NCBI GenBank assembly: GCA_902768795.1
Contig: CACXMS010000017.1
Span: 1 to 36,891 of the forward strand
From: an uncultured Eubacteriales bacterium
GTDB taxonomy: Bacteria > Bacillota > Clostridia > Christensenellales > CAG-138
Direction of reading: 5' to 3'
DNA: 36,891 bases
The notes under the pieces were generated by a model that saw only the letters and a program-made list of their open reading frames with translations, was not told where the DNA came from and ran no database searches. Shown one piece after another: positions 23,926 to 31,318 of the stretch. The position numbers and the translations under genes are program-made. Numbering within the stretch: position 1 is the first letter of the stretch; the number at the start of each line of letters is the position of its first letter.

Positions 23926-24840
23926 TCACTGCTCGTTGAGATACCGGCAGGCCGCAAGCGCGGCGGTTGCGCCGTCCGCAACGGCGGTTGTGAGCTGGCG
24001 CACGGACTTGGAGCGGCAGTCGCCCGCGACATAGACGCCCGGCGTCGCGGTTTCGCAGCGTTCGTCGGAATCGAAGTAGCCCCAGGCGTTCAGCGCGGCA
24101 AGGTGCGCGTACGGCTCGTTCTCGGGGATCAGCCCGATCGCGACGAACAGCCCGTCGCAGGCGATCTCCCGCGTCTGTCCGGTCGAGCGGTTCTCGATCT
24201 CAACGCCGCGCAGGACGCCGTTGTCCTGCAGCAGCCGGTTGATTTTGCAGTTCGTCACGATCCGCACGTTCGGCCGCGAAGCGAGCACGTTTTGCAGCCG
24301 CTGTTCGCCGGTGAGCTGCATAAGGTCCTGCAGAATGACGACCTCCCTGCACTTTTCGGCGAGAAGGATCGCTTCCTGCAGCGCCGAGTTGCCGCCCCCC
24401 GCGACGCAGACGGTCTTTCCCGTATAGAAGTCCCCGTCGCAGACGGCGCAGAACGAAATGCCCTCGCCGACCAGCTCGTTTTCGCCCTCCAGCCCGAGCA
24501 TGCGGTGCTTCACGCCGGTTGCAATCACAACCGTGCGCGCTTCGTACCGTCCGCCTTCCTCGGTCTCGACGATCTTCACGCGGCCTTCATCGGTCACCTT
24601 CGTGACGCGTTCCAGCTCGACCTCGGCGCCCTGCGCCATGATCTGCTCCAAAAAGCGGTCCGCGAACTCGTTGCCGGACATCTGCAGCGTGCCGGGATAG
24701 TTTTCCACCTTCGGGGAATGCGTGATCTGGCCGCCGAAGCCGGCCTTTTCGATCACGAGAACCGATTTTCCGTTCCGCAGCGCGTACAGCGCGGCGGTCA
24801 TGCCGGCGGGACCTCCGCCGACGACGATCATATCCAGCAT
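23926..24840 (-). CDS. thioredoxin-reductase-like FAD protein with an atypical nucleotide-binding domain
   Basis: 304 residues. FAD-binding MIVVGGGPAGMTAALYALRN, redox pair CAVC (C131, C134) in the usual place, second Rossmann GGGNSALQEA and GVYVAGDC at the C-terminus. Canonical NADPH-dependent thioredoxin reductases carry HRRxxxR after the second Rossmann strand; here the equivalent reads VVILQDLMQLTGEQRLQ, without it. The electron donor may thus be something other than NADPH, as in ferredoxin- or flavin-linked relatives. The gene lies 87 bases downstream of nrdD with its redoxin domain, in the same direction, and has AGGAG before ATG. It is the likely reductant supply of that enzyme. Confidence 0.85.
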   Translation of the reverse strand: MLDMIVVGGGPAGMTAALYALRNGKSVLVIEKAGFGGQITHSPKVENYPGTLQMSGNEFADRFLEQIMAQGAEVELERVTKVTDEGRVKIVETEEGGRYEARTVVIATGVKHRMLGLEGENELVGEGISFCAVCDGDFYTGKTVCVAGGGNSALQEAILLAEKCREVVILQDLMQLTGEQRLQNVLASRPNVRIVTNCKINRLLQDNGVLRGVEIENRSTGQTREIACDGLFVAIGLIPENEPYAHLAALNAWGYFDSDERCETATPGVYVAGDCRSKSVRQLTTAVADGATAALAACRYLNEQ

Positions 24841-24881
24841 AAAAAATCTCCTGTGGAAGTTGTGTTTTCGGGTTATGACAC

Positions 24882-24908
24882 GGGGCTGCCGCGCCGTGCG
24901 GCAGCCCC
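24882..24908 (-). promoter_or_regulatory. stem-loop between nrdD and the trxB-like gene
   Basis: Perfect 11-bp GC stem GGGGCTGCCGC with GCGGCAGCCCC around a 5-base loop, not followed by a T-run. It could mark RNA processing or partial termination that sets the ratio of the two proteins. Confidence 0.5.
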
Positions 24909-24927
24909 CGGGATCGTTTGCGCGGTC

Positions 24928-27336
24928 TTATGCGCCCCGGCGCATCAGCCAGCCCTTGATGTCGCTGACGCCGCGGAACTTCTCGAACGTTTCTCCGTTC
25001 GTGAGCACGAGCGTCGGCGCCTGCTTGATGCCGAATTTCTCGACGAGCTCTTTCTCCTCGTTCGCGTTGAGCGCGGTGTAGGCGACGCCCGCCTTATCGA
25101 GCAGCGCGGCGGCGAGCTTGCAGTTCGGGCAGGTCGGCGTTTTGAACAGCAGCACGGTGCCGAGCTCGGGCGCGCACGCTTCGGCCGCTTTTTCGGCGGC
25201 TTCGTCCACCGCCGCGTCCAGAGCGGAATCGTCGGGCGCGGGGATCGGGCCGACATGCGTCAGCGTGGAACGGCCGAGGTTGTAGACCTTGCGGTCCTTG
25301 AACTCCTGCGCCTTGCCGTCGTTCCAGTTCTGGACCGGACGGTAGTAGCCGGTGATGCGGCTGTAGACCTCGGTCTTGTTGCCGCAGATCGGGCAGGTGT
25401 AATGCTCGCCGGTGATGTAGCCGTGGTCCTTGCAGACCGAATACGTCGGGCTCATCGTGTAGTACGGGAGCTTATAGTTTTCGGCGATCTTGCGGACGAG
25501 GTTCGCCGCGGCCTTCCAGTCGGGCAGCTTCTCGCCGAGGAACGCGTGGAACACGGTGCCGGAGGTGTACAGCGTCTGCAGATCGTCCTGGATGTCGAGC
25601 GCGGAGAAGATGTCCTCCGTGTAGCCGACCGGCAGGTGCGACGAGTTCGTGTAGTACGGCGTGCCGTTCATGTTCGCCGTGATGATATCCGGATAGCGCG
25701 ACTTGTCGTGCTTTGCGAAGCGGTACGTCGTCGATTCGGCGGGGGTCGCCTCGAGGTTATAGAGATCGCCGTACTTTTCCTGATAGTCGGAAAGGCGCTC
25801 GCGCATGTGGTTCAGCACGTCGCGCGTGAAGCGCTGCGTCTTCGGATGCGTGAGGTCGGCGCGGAGCCAGTTCGCGTTGAGACCGACTTCGTTCATGCCG
25901 ATCAGACCGATCGTGGAGAAGTGGTTGGCGAACGTGCCGAGGTAGCGCTTCGTATACGGATACAGCCCCGCTTCGAGCAGCTTGGTGATGACCGTGCGCT
26001 TCGTCTTGAGCGAACGCGCTGCGATATCCATCATCTTGTCGAGCCGGTCATAGAATTCCTTTTCGTCCCTGGAAAGGTACGCGATGCGCGGCATATTGAT
26101 CGTGACGACGCCGACGGAGCCCGTCGATTCGCCCGAGCCGAAGAAGCCGCCGGACTTTTTGCGAAGCTCGCGAAGGTCCAGACGCAGACGGCAGCACATC
26201 GAACGCACGTCGCTCGGCTCCATGTCCGAATTGATGTAGTTCGAGAAATACGGCGTGCCGTACTTGGCGGTCATTTCGAACAGCAGCTTGTTGTTTTCGG
26301 TCTCGCTCCAGTCGAAGTCCCGCGTGATCGAATACGTCGGGATCGGGTACTGGAAGCCGCGGCCGTTCGCGTCGCCCTCGATCATGACCTCGATGAACGC
26401 CTTGTTCACCATGTCCATTTCCTTCTTGCAGTCGCCGTAGGTGAAATCCATCTCCTTGCCGCCGACGATCGCGGGCAGGTTTTCGAGGTCCTTCGGGACC
26501 GTCCAGTCGAGCGTGATGTTCGAGAACGGCGCCTGCGTGCCCCATCTGCTCGGCGTGTTCACGCCGTAGATGAACGACTGCACGCACTGCTTGACTTCCT
26601 TCTGGGAAAGGTTATCGACCTTGACAAACGGCGCAAGATACGTGTCGAACGAGGAGAACGCCTGCGCGCCCGCCCATTCGTTCTGCATGATGCCGAGGAA
26701 GTTGACCATCTGGTTGCACAGCGTCGAAAGATGGCTCGCCGGGGAGGACGTGATCTTGCCGGGAACGCCGCCGAGACCCTCCTGGATCAGCTGCTTTAAG
26801 CTCCAGCCCGCGCAGTAGCCGGTCAGCATCGAAAGATCGTGCAGATGGATCGCCGCCGTGCGGTGCGCTTCGGCGACCTCGGGATCGTAGATCTCGCTCA
26901 GCCAGTAGTTTGCCGTGATCGCGCCGGAGTTGGAAAGAATCAGGCCGCCGACCGAATACGTCACGGTCGAGTTCTCCTTGACGCGCCAGTCGTTGATCTG
27001 CAGATAGTTGTCGACAAGGTCCTTGTAGTCCAGAACCGTCGAATTGATGTTGCGGACTTTCTCGCGCTGCTTGCGGTACAGAATGTACGCCTTGGCGACG
27101 TCCGCGTAGCCCGACTCGGACAGCACCTTTTCCACGCTGTCCTGAATATCCTCGACGGTGATGTTGCCGTCCTTGATCTTGCTTTCGAAATCCGAAGTGA
27201 CGTGCAGCGACAAAAGCTCGATCACGCTCGGATGATACTGTTTATTCAGCGCTTCAAACGCCTTCGTGATCGCGGCGCTGATCTTGCCGATCGAAAACTC
27301 CGCAATTTCCCCGTCTCTTTTTACTACCCGGTACAT
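24928..27336 (-). CDS. nrdD: anaerobic ribonucleoside-triphosphate reductase with C-terminal redoxin domain
   Basis: 802 residues. An ATP-cone (about 1-95; YRVVKRDGEIAEFSIGKI) is followed by the NrdD barrel, MCCRLRLD with candidate active-site cysteines, a zinc ribbon (CKDHG ... TCPICG) and the glycyl-radical loop SRITGYYRPV (Gly near 663). It makes dNTPs without oxygen. Most NrdDs end shortly after the glycyl loop; here an Ala/Asp/Glu linker (about 700-727) leads to a ~75-residue thioredoxin/glutaredoxin-like domain with TPTCPNC (C736, C739) and QAPTLVL. This suggests the redoxin-dependent rather than the formate-dependent class. ATG 27336 has GAGGGGG upstream. The activase nrdG lies upstream and a reductase downstream. 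Confidence 0.95.
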   Translation of the reverse strand: MYRVVKRDGEIAEFSIGKISAAITKAFEALNKQYHPSVIELLSLHVTSDFESKIKDGNITVEDIQDSVEKVLSESGYADVAKAYILYRKQREKVRNINSTVLDYKDLVDNYLQINDWRVKENSTVTYSVGGLILSNSGAITANYWLSEIYDPEVAEAHRTAAIHLHDLSMLTGYCAGWSLKQLIQEGLGGVPGKITSSPASHLSTLCNQMVNFLGIMQNEWAGAQAFSSFDTYLAPFVKVDNLSQKEVKQCVQSFIYGVNTPSRWGTQAPFSNITLDWTVPKDLENLPAIVGGKEMDFTYGDCKKEMDMVNKAFIEVMIEGDANGRGFQYPIPTYSITRDFDWSETENNKLLFEMTAKYGTPYFSNYINSDMEPSDVRSMCCRLRLDLRELRKKSGGFFGSGESTGSVGVVTINMPRIAYLSRDEKEFYDRLDKMMDIAARSLKTKRTVITKLLEAGLYPYTKRYLGTFANHFSTIGLIGMNEVGLNANWLRADLTHPKTQRFTRDVLNHMRERLSDYQEKYGDLYNLEATPAESTTYRFAKHDKSRYPDIITANMNGTPYYTNSSHLPVGYTEDIFSALDIQDDLQTLYTSGTVFHAFLGEKLPDWKAAANLVRKIAENYKLPYYTMSPTYSVCKDHGYITGEHYTCPICGNKTEVYSRITGYYRPVQNWNDGKAQEFKDRKVYNLGRSTLTHVGPIPAPDDSALDAAVDEAAEKAAEACAPELGTVLLFKTPTCPNCKLAAALLDKAGVAYTALNANEEKELVEKFGIKQAPTLVLTNGETFEKFRGVSDIKGWLMRRGA

Positions 27337-27404
27337 AAAAAATCCCCCTCGGTGATGGTGAAATCCTGTTTCGGACCGGGCTTTCCCCGAATCCGAGCAA
27401 GCAC

Positions 27405-27434
27405 ACTCTACCACAAAGGAGAGTTGTTTGTCAA
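27405..27434 (-). promoter_or_regulatory. promoter of nrdD
   Basis: Minus strand: TTGACA (27429-27434), 18 bases, TAGAGT (27405-27410) with TGG before the -10 box. The -35 lies within an NrdR-box-like sequence. Confidence 0.75.
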
Positions 27435-27444
27435 TATGTTGTGT
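27429..27444 (-). promoter_or_regulatory. NrdR-box-like operator, proximal
   Basis: ACACAACATATTGACA on the minus strand resembles the NrdR consensus acaCwAtATaTwGtgt and overlaps the nrdD -35 box, the position for repression. The partner site starts exactly 32 bases upstream. Confidence 0.6.
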
Positions 27445-27446
27445 TG

Positions 27447-27458
27447 ATTGTTAACAAT
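27447..27458. promoter_or_regulatory. 12-bp palindrome between the two NrdR-like boxes
   Basis: ATTGTTAACAAT is a perfect palindrome placed between the two boxes. It could bind a further regulator or just be part of an AT-rich operator. Confidence 0.4.
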
Positions 27459-27460
27459 TC

Positions 27461-27476
27461 GTACAAGATATTGTAT
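27461..27476 (-). promoter_or_regulatory. NrdR-box-like operator, distal
   Basis: ATACAATATCTTGTAC on the minus strand; its start is 32 bases from the proximal box, about three helical turns, the spacing known for paired NrdR boxes. It lies between nrdG and nrdD. Confidence 0.6.
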
Positions 27477-27533
27477 TTTTTCTCTGTATATGCAAAATAC
27501 TTTATGCAATCGCCGAAACGGTAAAAATGCAGA

Positions 27534-28223
27534 CTACATGCCTCTTATCGCCGCATTGGGTACCGTTTTTCGGACAGCATCACAATACAATTTCATGCGT
27601 TTTGGATCGGGCGCATGGAAGTTTTCGTACACAACGGAATCGCGGTCGACGAACGGCTGGAGAAAGTACGCCTTTGCGCCGGCGATCCAGTTTGCGATCG
27701 CGTCGAAGTCCCCGGGCGCATGCAGTTCGTCAACGACGGTCGTGCGAAACTCGTAATCGACGCCGGAAGACATCAGAAGGCGGATGCTTTCGCTGATTTT
27801 TTCAAGGTCAACCGTATCGACACCCGCGGTGAGGGCGTACTTTTCGGGGCTGTTTTTGATGTCCATCGCAACGTAATCGACCAGGCCCTCGTCCAGCAGC
27901 GCTTTCAGCCGGTCGGGGTGCAGGCCGTTTGTGTCGAGCTTGATCGGGTAGCCGAGCGCCTTGATTTTTCGGAACAGATCGGGCAGATCCTTCCGCAGCG
28001 TCGGCTCGCCGCCCGTGAACGCCACGCCGTCAAGCAGCCCTTTGCGCTTTTCCAAAAACGCGAGCAGTTCGGTTTCGTCCATGACCGGTTCGGCCGTGCC
28101 GTCGATCAGCTCGGCGTTGTGGCAGAACGGACAGCTTAGGTCGCATCCGCCGAGAAACACCGTACAGGCGACGCGGCCCGGGAAATCGAGCAGCGTCATT
28201 TTCTGCAATCCGTGAATTTTCAT
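27534..28223 (-). CDS. nrdG: anaerobic ribonucleotide reductase activating protein (radical SAM)
   Basis: 229 residues. GGCDLSCPFCHN holds the CX3CX2C cluster motif of radical-SAM activases, followed by FTGGEPTLRKDL (SAM-binding GGE). KLDTNG and VAMDIKN are typical of the NrdG2/pyruvate-formate-lyase-activase-like branch. It makes the glycyl radical on NrdD. AAAGGAG precedes ATG. It follows the DUF4037 gene by 12 bases, so it is transcribed with the TPR-DUF4037 pair, while nrdD has its own promoter and operators downstream. Confidence 0.93.
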   Translation of the reverse strand: MKIHGLQKMTLLDFPGRVACTVFLGGCDLSCPFCHNAELIDGTAEPVMDETELLAFLEKRKGLLDGVAFTGGEPTLRKDLPDLFRKIKALGYPIKLDTNGLHPDRLKALLDEGLVDYVAMDIKNSPEKYALTAGVDTVDLEKISESIRLLMSSGVDYEFRTTVVDELHAPGDFDAIANWIAGAKAYFLQPFVDRDSVVYENFHAPDPKRMKLYCDAVRKTVPNAAIRGM

Positions 28224-28235
28224 GCCATTCTCCTT

Positions 28236-29177
28236 TCAGACCGCGGCGAGCACGTGCAGGTTGCGAAGATTAGCGTCCGCGATCCCGTCGTTGACCGAGT
28301 ACGCGTGCTTTTCGAGATCGCCGCAGATCGCTTCGGTCAGCCCCTGCGCTTGCAGCTCGTCGATGACGCACGAAGCCGCGTCCTCGATCAGATCGTATTT
28401 CGTTTCGGCAAATTCCGGCCCGTTGTCGGTCGTGAGCAGATATTCCGCCGTTTCCGCGAGCAGCGAAAGCTTCGGCAGCGCGCGCATCGCGCGAAAGCTC
28501 CATTTGTAGTACGGGCAGTAGACGCGGTTCAGCAGGAAAACGGTGGCCATCGTCGCTTTGACGAACTCCGCGACGGCAAGCTGCGCCGCGCCGGTCTCGC
28601 CGTGGCCGAGGCAGCGGCGGTAGTTGTACTGCCCCGCCTGCGCCATCAGAAGCAGGTTCCCCGCGAGCTTCTTTTTGCGAACGTCCTCGGGGTAGGCCGA
28701 CAGCCGGGCGCGGATGCGCGTCAGATCGCCGGATCCGTCGAAAAAGATCCTGCCGTTGACCGCTTCGGCAAGCGCGTATTCGGGCACGGTCAGCCATTGC
28801 CGCAGCGTCAGAACGCCGTCCGCGGCGCCGACCTTGTCCGTAAACCATTCCGCGGTCCGCAGCACGCCGTGCCGCGCGCCGCCGACGGGCGCGATGTTGC
28901 TGCGCTTTAAGCCCAGGAATTCTTTCGGCAGGCGGGCATAGGCGCGCTCGAGCCCAAAAGCGGTCCGCCGGTCCACCGCGTCCTCGCCCGGCAGGAAAAT
29001 GCAGAAGCCCGGCTCGAAATCGTGATCGCGCGAGAGATCGTCGTCAAAGCCGAAGCATTCCGAGCCGCTGCCGGTAAGCCCGACCGCAAGCAGCGGCAAA
29101 AGGTCGGGAAACTGTTCCTGCAGCATCGGCGCGCCGTGCGTCCGGTAGAACGCCTCGCTCAGCTCAAGCCCGTTCAT
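28236..29177 (-). CDS. DUF4037 nucleotidyltransferase-like protein
   Basis: 313 residues. The N-terminal part has GLTGSGSECFGFDDDLSRDH, a nucleotidyltransferase-type GS...DD/DHD metal motif, and the rest is the helical DUF4037 part (KRSNIAPVGG, WLTVPEYALAEAVNGRIFFD). The reaction is unknown; aminoglycoside-type or tRNA-type nucleotide transfer are possibilities. It overlaps the TPR gene by 14 bases, a pairing seen in other Bacillota. GAGGGCG lies before ATG 29177. Confidence 0.85.
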   Translation of the reverse strand: MNGLELSEAFYRTHGAPMLQEQFPDLLPLLAVGLTGSGSECFGFDDDLSRDHDFEPGFCIFLPGEDAVDRRTAFGLERAYARLPKEFLGLKRSNIAPVGGARHGVLRTAEWFTDKVGAADGVLTLRQWLTVPEYALAEAVNGRIFFDGSGDLTRIRARLSAYPEDVRKKKLAGNLLLMAQAGQYNYRRCLGHGETGAAQLAVAEFVKATMATVFLLNRVYCPYYKWSFRAMRALPKLSLLAETAEYLLTTDNGPEFAETKYDLIEDAASCVIDELQAQGLTEAICGDLEKHAYSVNDGIADANLRNLHVLAAV

Positions 29178-29997
29178 AGATCGCCCTCGCCATTTCCTTC
29201 AGTTTGTTCGCCGCAAAGAACAACCCGTAATAGTCGAACGTCGGCGCGCACTTTTCGCAGACAAACGCGTAGTAGCCGTCGTGCGGGACGGACGGCGTAT
29301 CCAGCAGCGCTTCCGCGCGGTCCAGGCAGGCGTCGATCGTTTCCGCCGCGCCGAGCAGTCCGAGTTCGGCCTCGGCCGTGTTTGCCATGTTGAGGTACGT
29401 GATCGCCTGCTCAAGACAGCCGTTTTTAACCAGCGCCATCGCGTCGATCGCGCGGTCGTAGAGCGCGTACGCGTCCCGGTATCTTCCGAGCGCGCTGCAG
29501 GTCAGGGCCATGTTGTTGTAAAGACCGCCGAGAAGCTCCGGCCGAAGATTCGGAATCGCTTCGTAAACCGCGCGCGCCTTTTCAAACAGCGCGATCGCGC
29601 GCTCGTTGTCCCCGAACGCGTTGTAAACCGTCGCAATGTTCACGTACGACGTGCCTGCGCTGATCGAACCGTCGTAGCCGATCTCGCGCAGCAGCCGCAG
29701 CGCTTCGTCCGCGCTTGCGAACGCTTTTTCCCGGTCGCCGACCTTGCGGTAATGCCCGACGAGCTCGTTTCGGATCAGCAGCTCGCCGCGCGGATCGTGC
29801 CCGCGCCGCGCTTCCTCGAGCCAGTACAGAAGATGCCGCTCGGCGCCCGCATAGTCGCGGCGGCTCATGTATTCGTCGAGCTTTTCGACGATCCGCTGCT
29901 GCGGAACGGGTTGGATCTTCGGCTCGGCGCCGTACGGCTGCTCGCAGAGCAGGCAGCGCGGCTCGACGTAATCTTCCTTGTCGATCGTTCGGTTCAT
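29164..29997 (-). CDS. TPR-repeat protein paired with DUF4037
   Basis: 277 residues. An N-terminal CLLCEQPY pair of cysteines, then at least four tetratricopeptide-like helical repeats (about 60-250), such as SYVNIATVYNAFGDNERAIA and LYNNMALTCSALGRYRDAYA. A CEKC pair lies near the C-terminus. TPR proteins bind other proteins; the overlap with DUF4037 suggests that protein as partner. ATG 29997 has CGGAGGA upstream and a clear promoter. Confidence 0.82.
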   Translation of the reverse strand: MNRTIDKEDYVEPRCLLCEQPYGAEPKIQPVPQQRIVEKLDEYMSRRDYAGAERHLLYWLEEARRGHDPRGELLIRNELVGHYRKVGDREKAFASADEALRLLREIGYDGSISAGTSYVNIATVYNAFGDNERAIALFEKARAVYEAIPNLRPELLGGLYNNMALTCSALGRYRDAYALYDRAIDAMALVKNGCLEQAITYLNMANTAEAELGLLGAAETIDACLDRAEALLDTPSVPHDGYYAFVCEKCAPTFDYYGLFFAANKLKEMARAIYERA

Positions 29998-30027
29998 CGT
30001 TCCGTCCTCCGGATTTGAAGTGCCTTT

Positions 30028-30057
30028 ATTATAACAGCCGCACGGGGACGATTGCAA
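30028..30057 (-). promoter_or_regulatory. promoter of the TPR-DUF4037-nrdG unit
   Basis: Minus strand: TTGCAA (30052-30057), 18 bases, TATAAT (30028-30033). Confidence 0.82.
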
Positions 30058-30152
30058 GGGCATTGTGAACAAAAGTCGGGAGGAGCGGCTTTCGGAACGC
30101 GCTGCAGAGACAGGGCATACAATAGAGAAGAACCGTCCGGGAGGAAAGTGCC

Positions 30153-30305
30153 ATGCGTTCGAACCGTTTCCTTTGTCCGATCCGGGCCGCCGCGCTCACG
30201 CTGATCGCGCTCGGCCTGCTGCTTCTGCTCTTTTGCGTTCCTTTTTGGGTGTTCTGCGCCGCGCTTGCGCTGGTGCTGATCGTGCTGGGGCTCTGGCTGC
30301 TGTGA
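30153..30305 (+). CDS. 50-residue membrane protein with two predicted helices
   Basis: A short gene with a strong ribosome site (GGGAGGAAAG) 4 bases before ATG. The product starts MRSNRFLCPIR and then has two hydrophobic stretches (about 12-28 and 33-50) rich in Leu with a Pro-Phe-Trp turn, ending in LGLWLL. A CATACAATA sequence lies about 40 bases upstream but no matching -35. I know no family; small two-helix proteins are common as membrane-complex subunits and in sporulating cells. Confidence 0.6.
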   Translation: MRSNRFLCPIRAAALTLIALGLLLLLFCVPFWVFCAALALVLIVLGLWLL

Positions 30306-30604
30306 AGGGCGGATGCACGCTTTTTCGCGCAGAGCGCCCGGGCAGGCATCCGATTTATCGGACAGCGGACAAGTATCCCCGTTTTCCACATCATCCACAA
30401 ACTTATCCACATTTTGAGCGGAATTTATGGAGAATTTGTGAATTTTCGGGCCGGAATGCGGTGGAAAACTTTCCGGACGGTTTCCAAAAAACGGTGGACA
30501 ACCGGCGCGGCGGGACCCGGTTGTCCCGGCGGTTTTTCGCGCGGTTTTTCGCACGCTTTTGCCGCCGCGCTGAGAAATGTCATAATGTTGTTGCATTTTT
30601 CACC
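30306..30604. other. non-coding stretch with DnaA-box cluster and hairpin
   Basis: No credible gene. It holds three DnaA-type boxes at 30382-30411, weaker opposite ones near 30460 and 30493, an AT-richer patch at 30412-30445, and a perfect 10-bp hairpin at 30496-30527 (GGACAACCGG...CCGGTTGTCC) followed by CGGCGGTTTTT. The XRE regulator's promoter follows at 30605. Confidence 0.5.
30382..30411 (+). promoter_or_regulatory. cluster of three DnaA-type boxes
   Basis: TTTTCCACA (30382-30390), TCATCCACA (30391-30399) and a perfect TTATCCACA (30403-30411), all in one direction and followed by an AT-rich patch. Neither dnaA nor dnaN is visible in the window. Confidence 0.55.
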
Positions 30605-30633
30605 TTGCGCGGCTTCCCGTTTTCCGCTATAAT
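30605..30633 (+). promoter_or_regulatory. promoter of the XRE regulator gene
   Basis: TTGCGC (30605-30610), 17 bases, TATAAT (30628-30633); ribosome site GAGGGAAC before ATG 30699. Confidence 0.8.
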
Positions 30634-30698
30634 AAATAAAAATGCCATAGATCCGGCAATGAGAGCCGTCCCCCGGAGAACAATTTTTTGAGGGAACA

Positions 30699-31313
30699 AT
30701 GGAAAGCGATCAGATTCGAAAAATCGTGGCGGAGCGCATGACCGCCTACCGCAAGCGCGCCAACCTGACGCAGGCGCAGCTTGCCGAAAAACTGAATTAT
30801 TCCGATAAGTCGGTGTCCAAGTGGGAGCGCGGAGAGGGGCTCCCCGATCTTCTCGTGCTCTGCCGCCTCGCCGAGCTGTATGAGATTCCCGTCGACGAGT
30901 TTCTGCACGAGGGATCGCTGAAACGGCCCGCGTCCGTGCGGAAGCGGCGGCACTGGCTGATTTCGCTGCTGTCGATCGGGCTTGTGTACCTGATTGCCGT
31001 GCTGGTGTTTTATCTGCTGACGCTGTTCGGCGTGCCGAACGCCTGGATGTGCTTCATCTGCGCGATCCCGGTTTCGGCGATCGTCGCCGTCGTGTTCGCG
31101 CATGTCTGGGGCGGGACGCTGCTGCAGGCGATTGCGGTCAGCTCGCTCGTTTGGGCGCTCGCCGTGATGATTTATCTGTTTATTCTCCTGTTCGCACGGT
31201 CGGTCACCGGCAATCCGCTGCTGTTTGCCGTGGCGGGAGGGATGCAGATCCTCGTGCTGCTGTGGTATCTGCTGCAGTACAACCGAAAGAAAAGTTCCGA
31301 GAAAGGAAAGTGA
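30699..31313 (+). CDS. XRE-family regulator with membrane domain
   Basis: 204 residues. An N-terminal helix-turn-helix (about 5-62; MTAYRKRANLTQAQLAEKLN, SDKSVSKWERGEGLPD) is the Cro/CI type. It is joined to four predicted membrane helices (about 88-190) and a basic tail. Membrane-bound XRE regulators of this build are common in Bacillota and are thought to sense envelope state. It lies 5 bases before the zinc-ribbon membrane gene, so the two probably work together. Confidence 0.88.
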   Translation: MESDQIRKIVAERMTAYRKRANLTQAQLAEKLNYSDKSVSKWERGEGLPDLLVLCRLAELYEIPVDEFLHEGSLKRPASVRKRRHWLISLLSIGLVYLIAVLVFYLLTLFGVPNAWMCFICAIPVSAIVAVVFAHVWGGTLLQAIAVSSLVWALAVMIYLFILLFARSVTGNPLLFAVAGGMQILVLLWYLLQYNRKKSSEKGK

Positions 31314-31318
31314 TCCGA

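Noticed and set aside
24103..26799. Open frame of 898 codons on the plus strand opposite trxB-like and nrdD genes
   Set aside because: It is antisense to two genes with strong family motifs, crosses their gap, has no ribosome site, and its composition is what GC-rich antisense frames give.
30114..30130. CATACAATA as a sporulation sigma-E promoter
   Set aside because: The -10 fits but no ATA-type -35 at the right distance is present.
30065..30691. Open frame of 208 codons on the plus strand over the DnaA-box region
   Set aside because: It overlaps the better-supported 50-codon gene in another frame, the DnaA-box region and the XRE promoter, and has no ribosome site or protein-like pattern.
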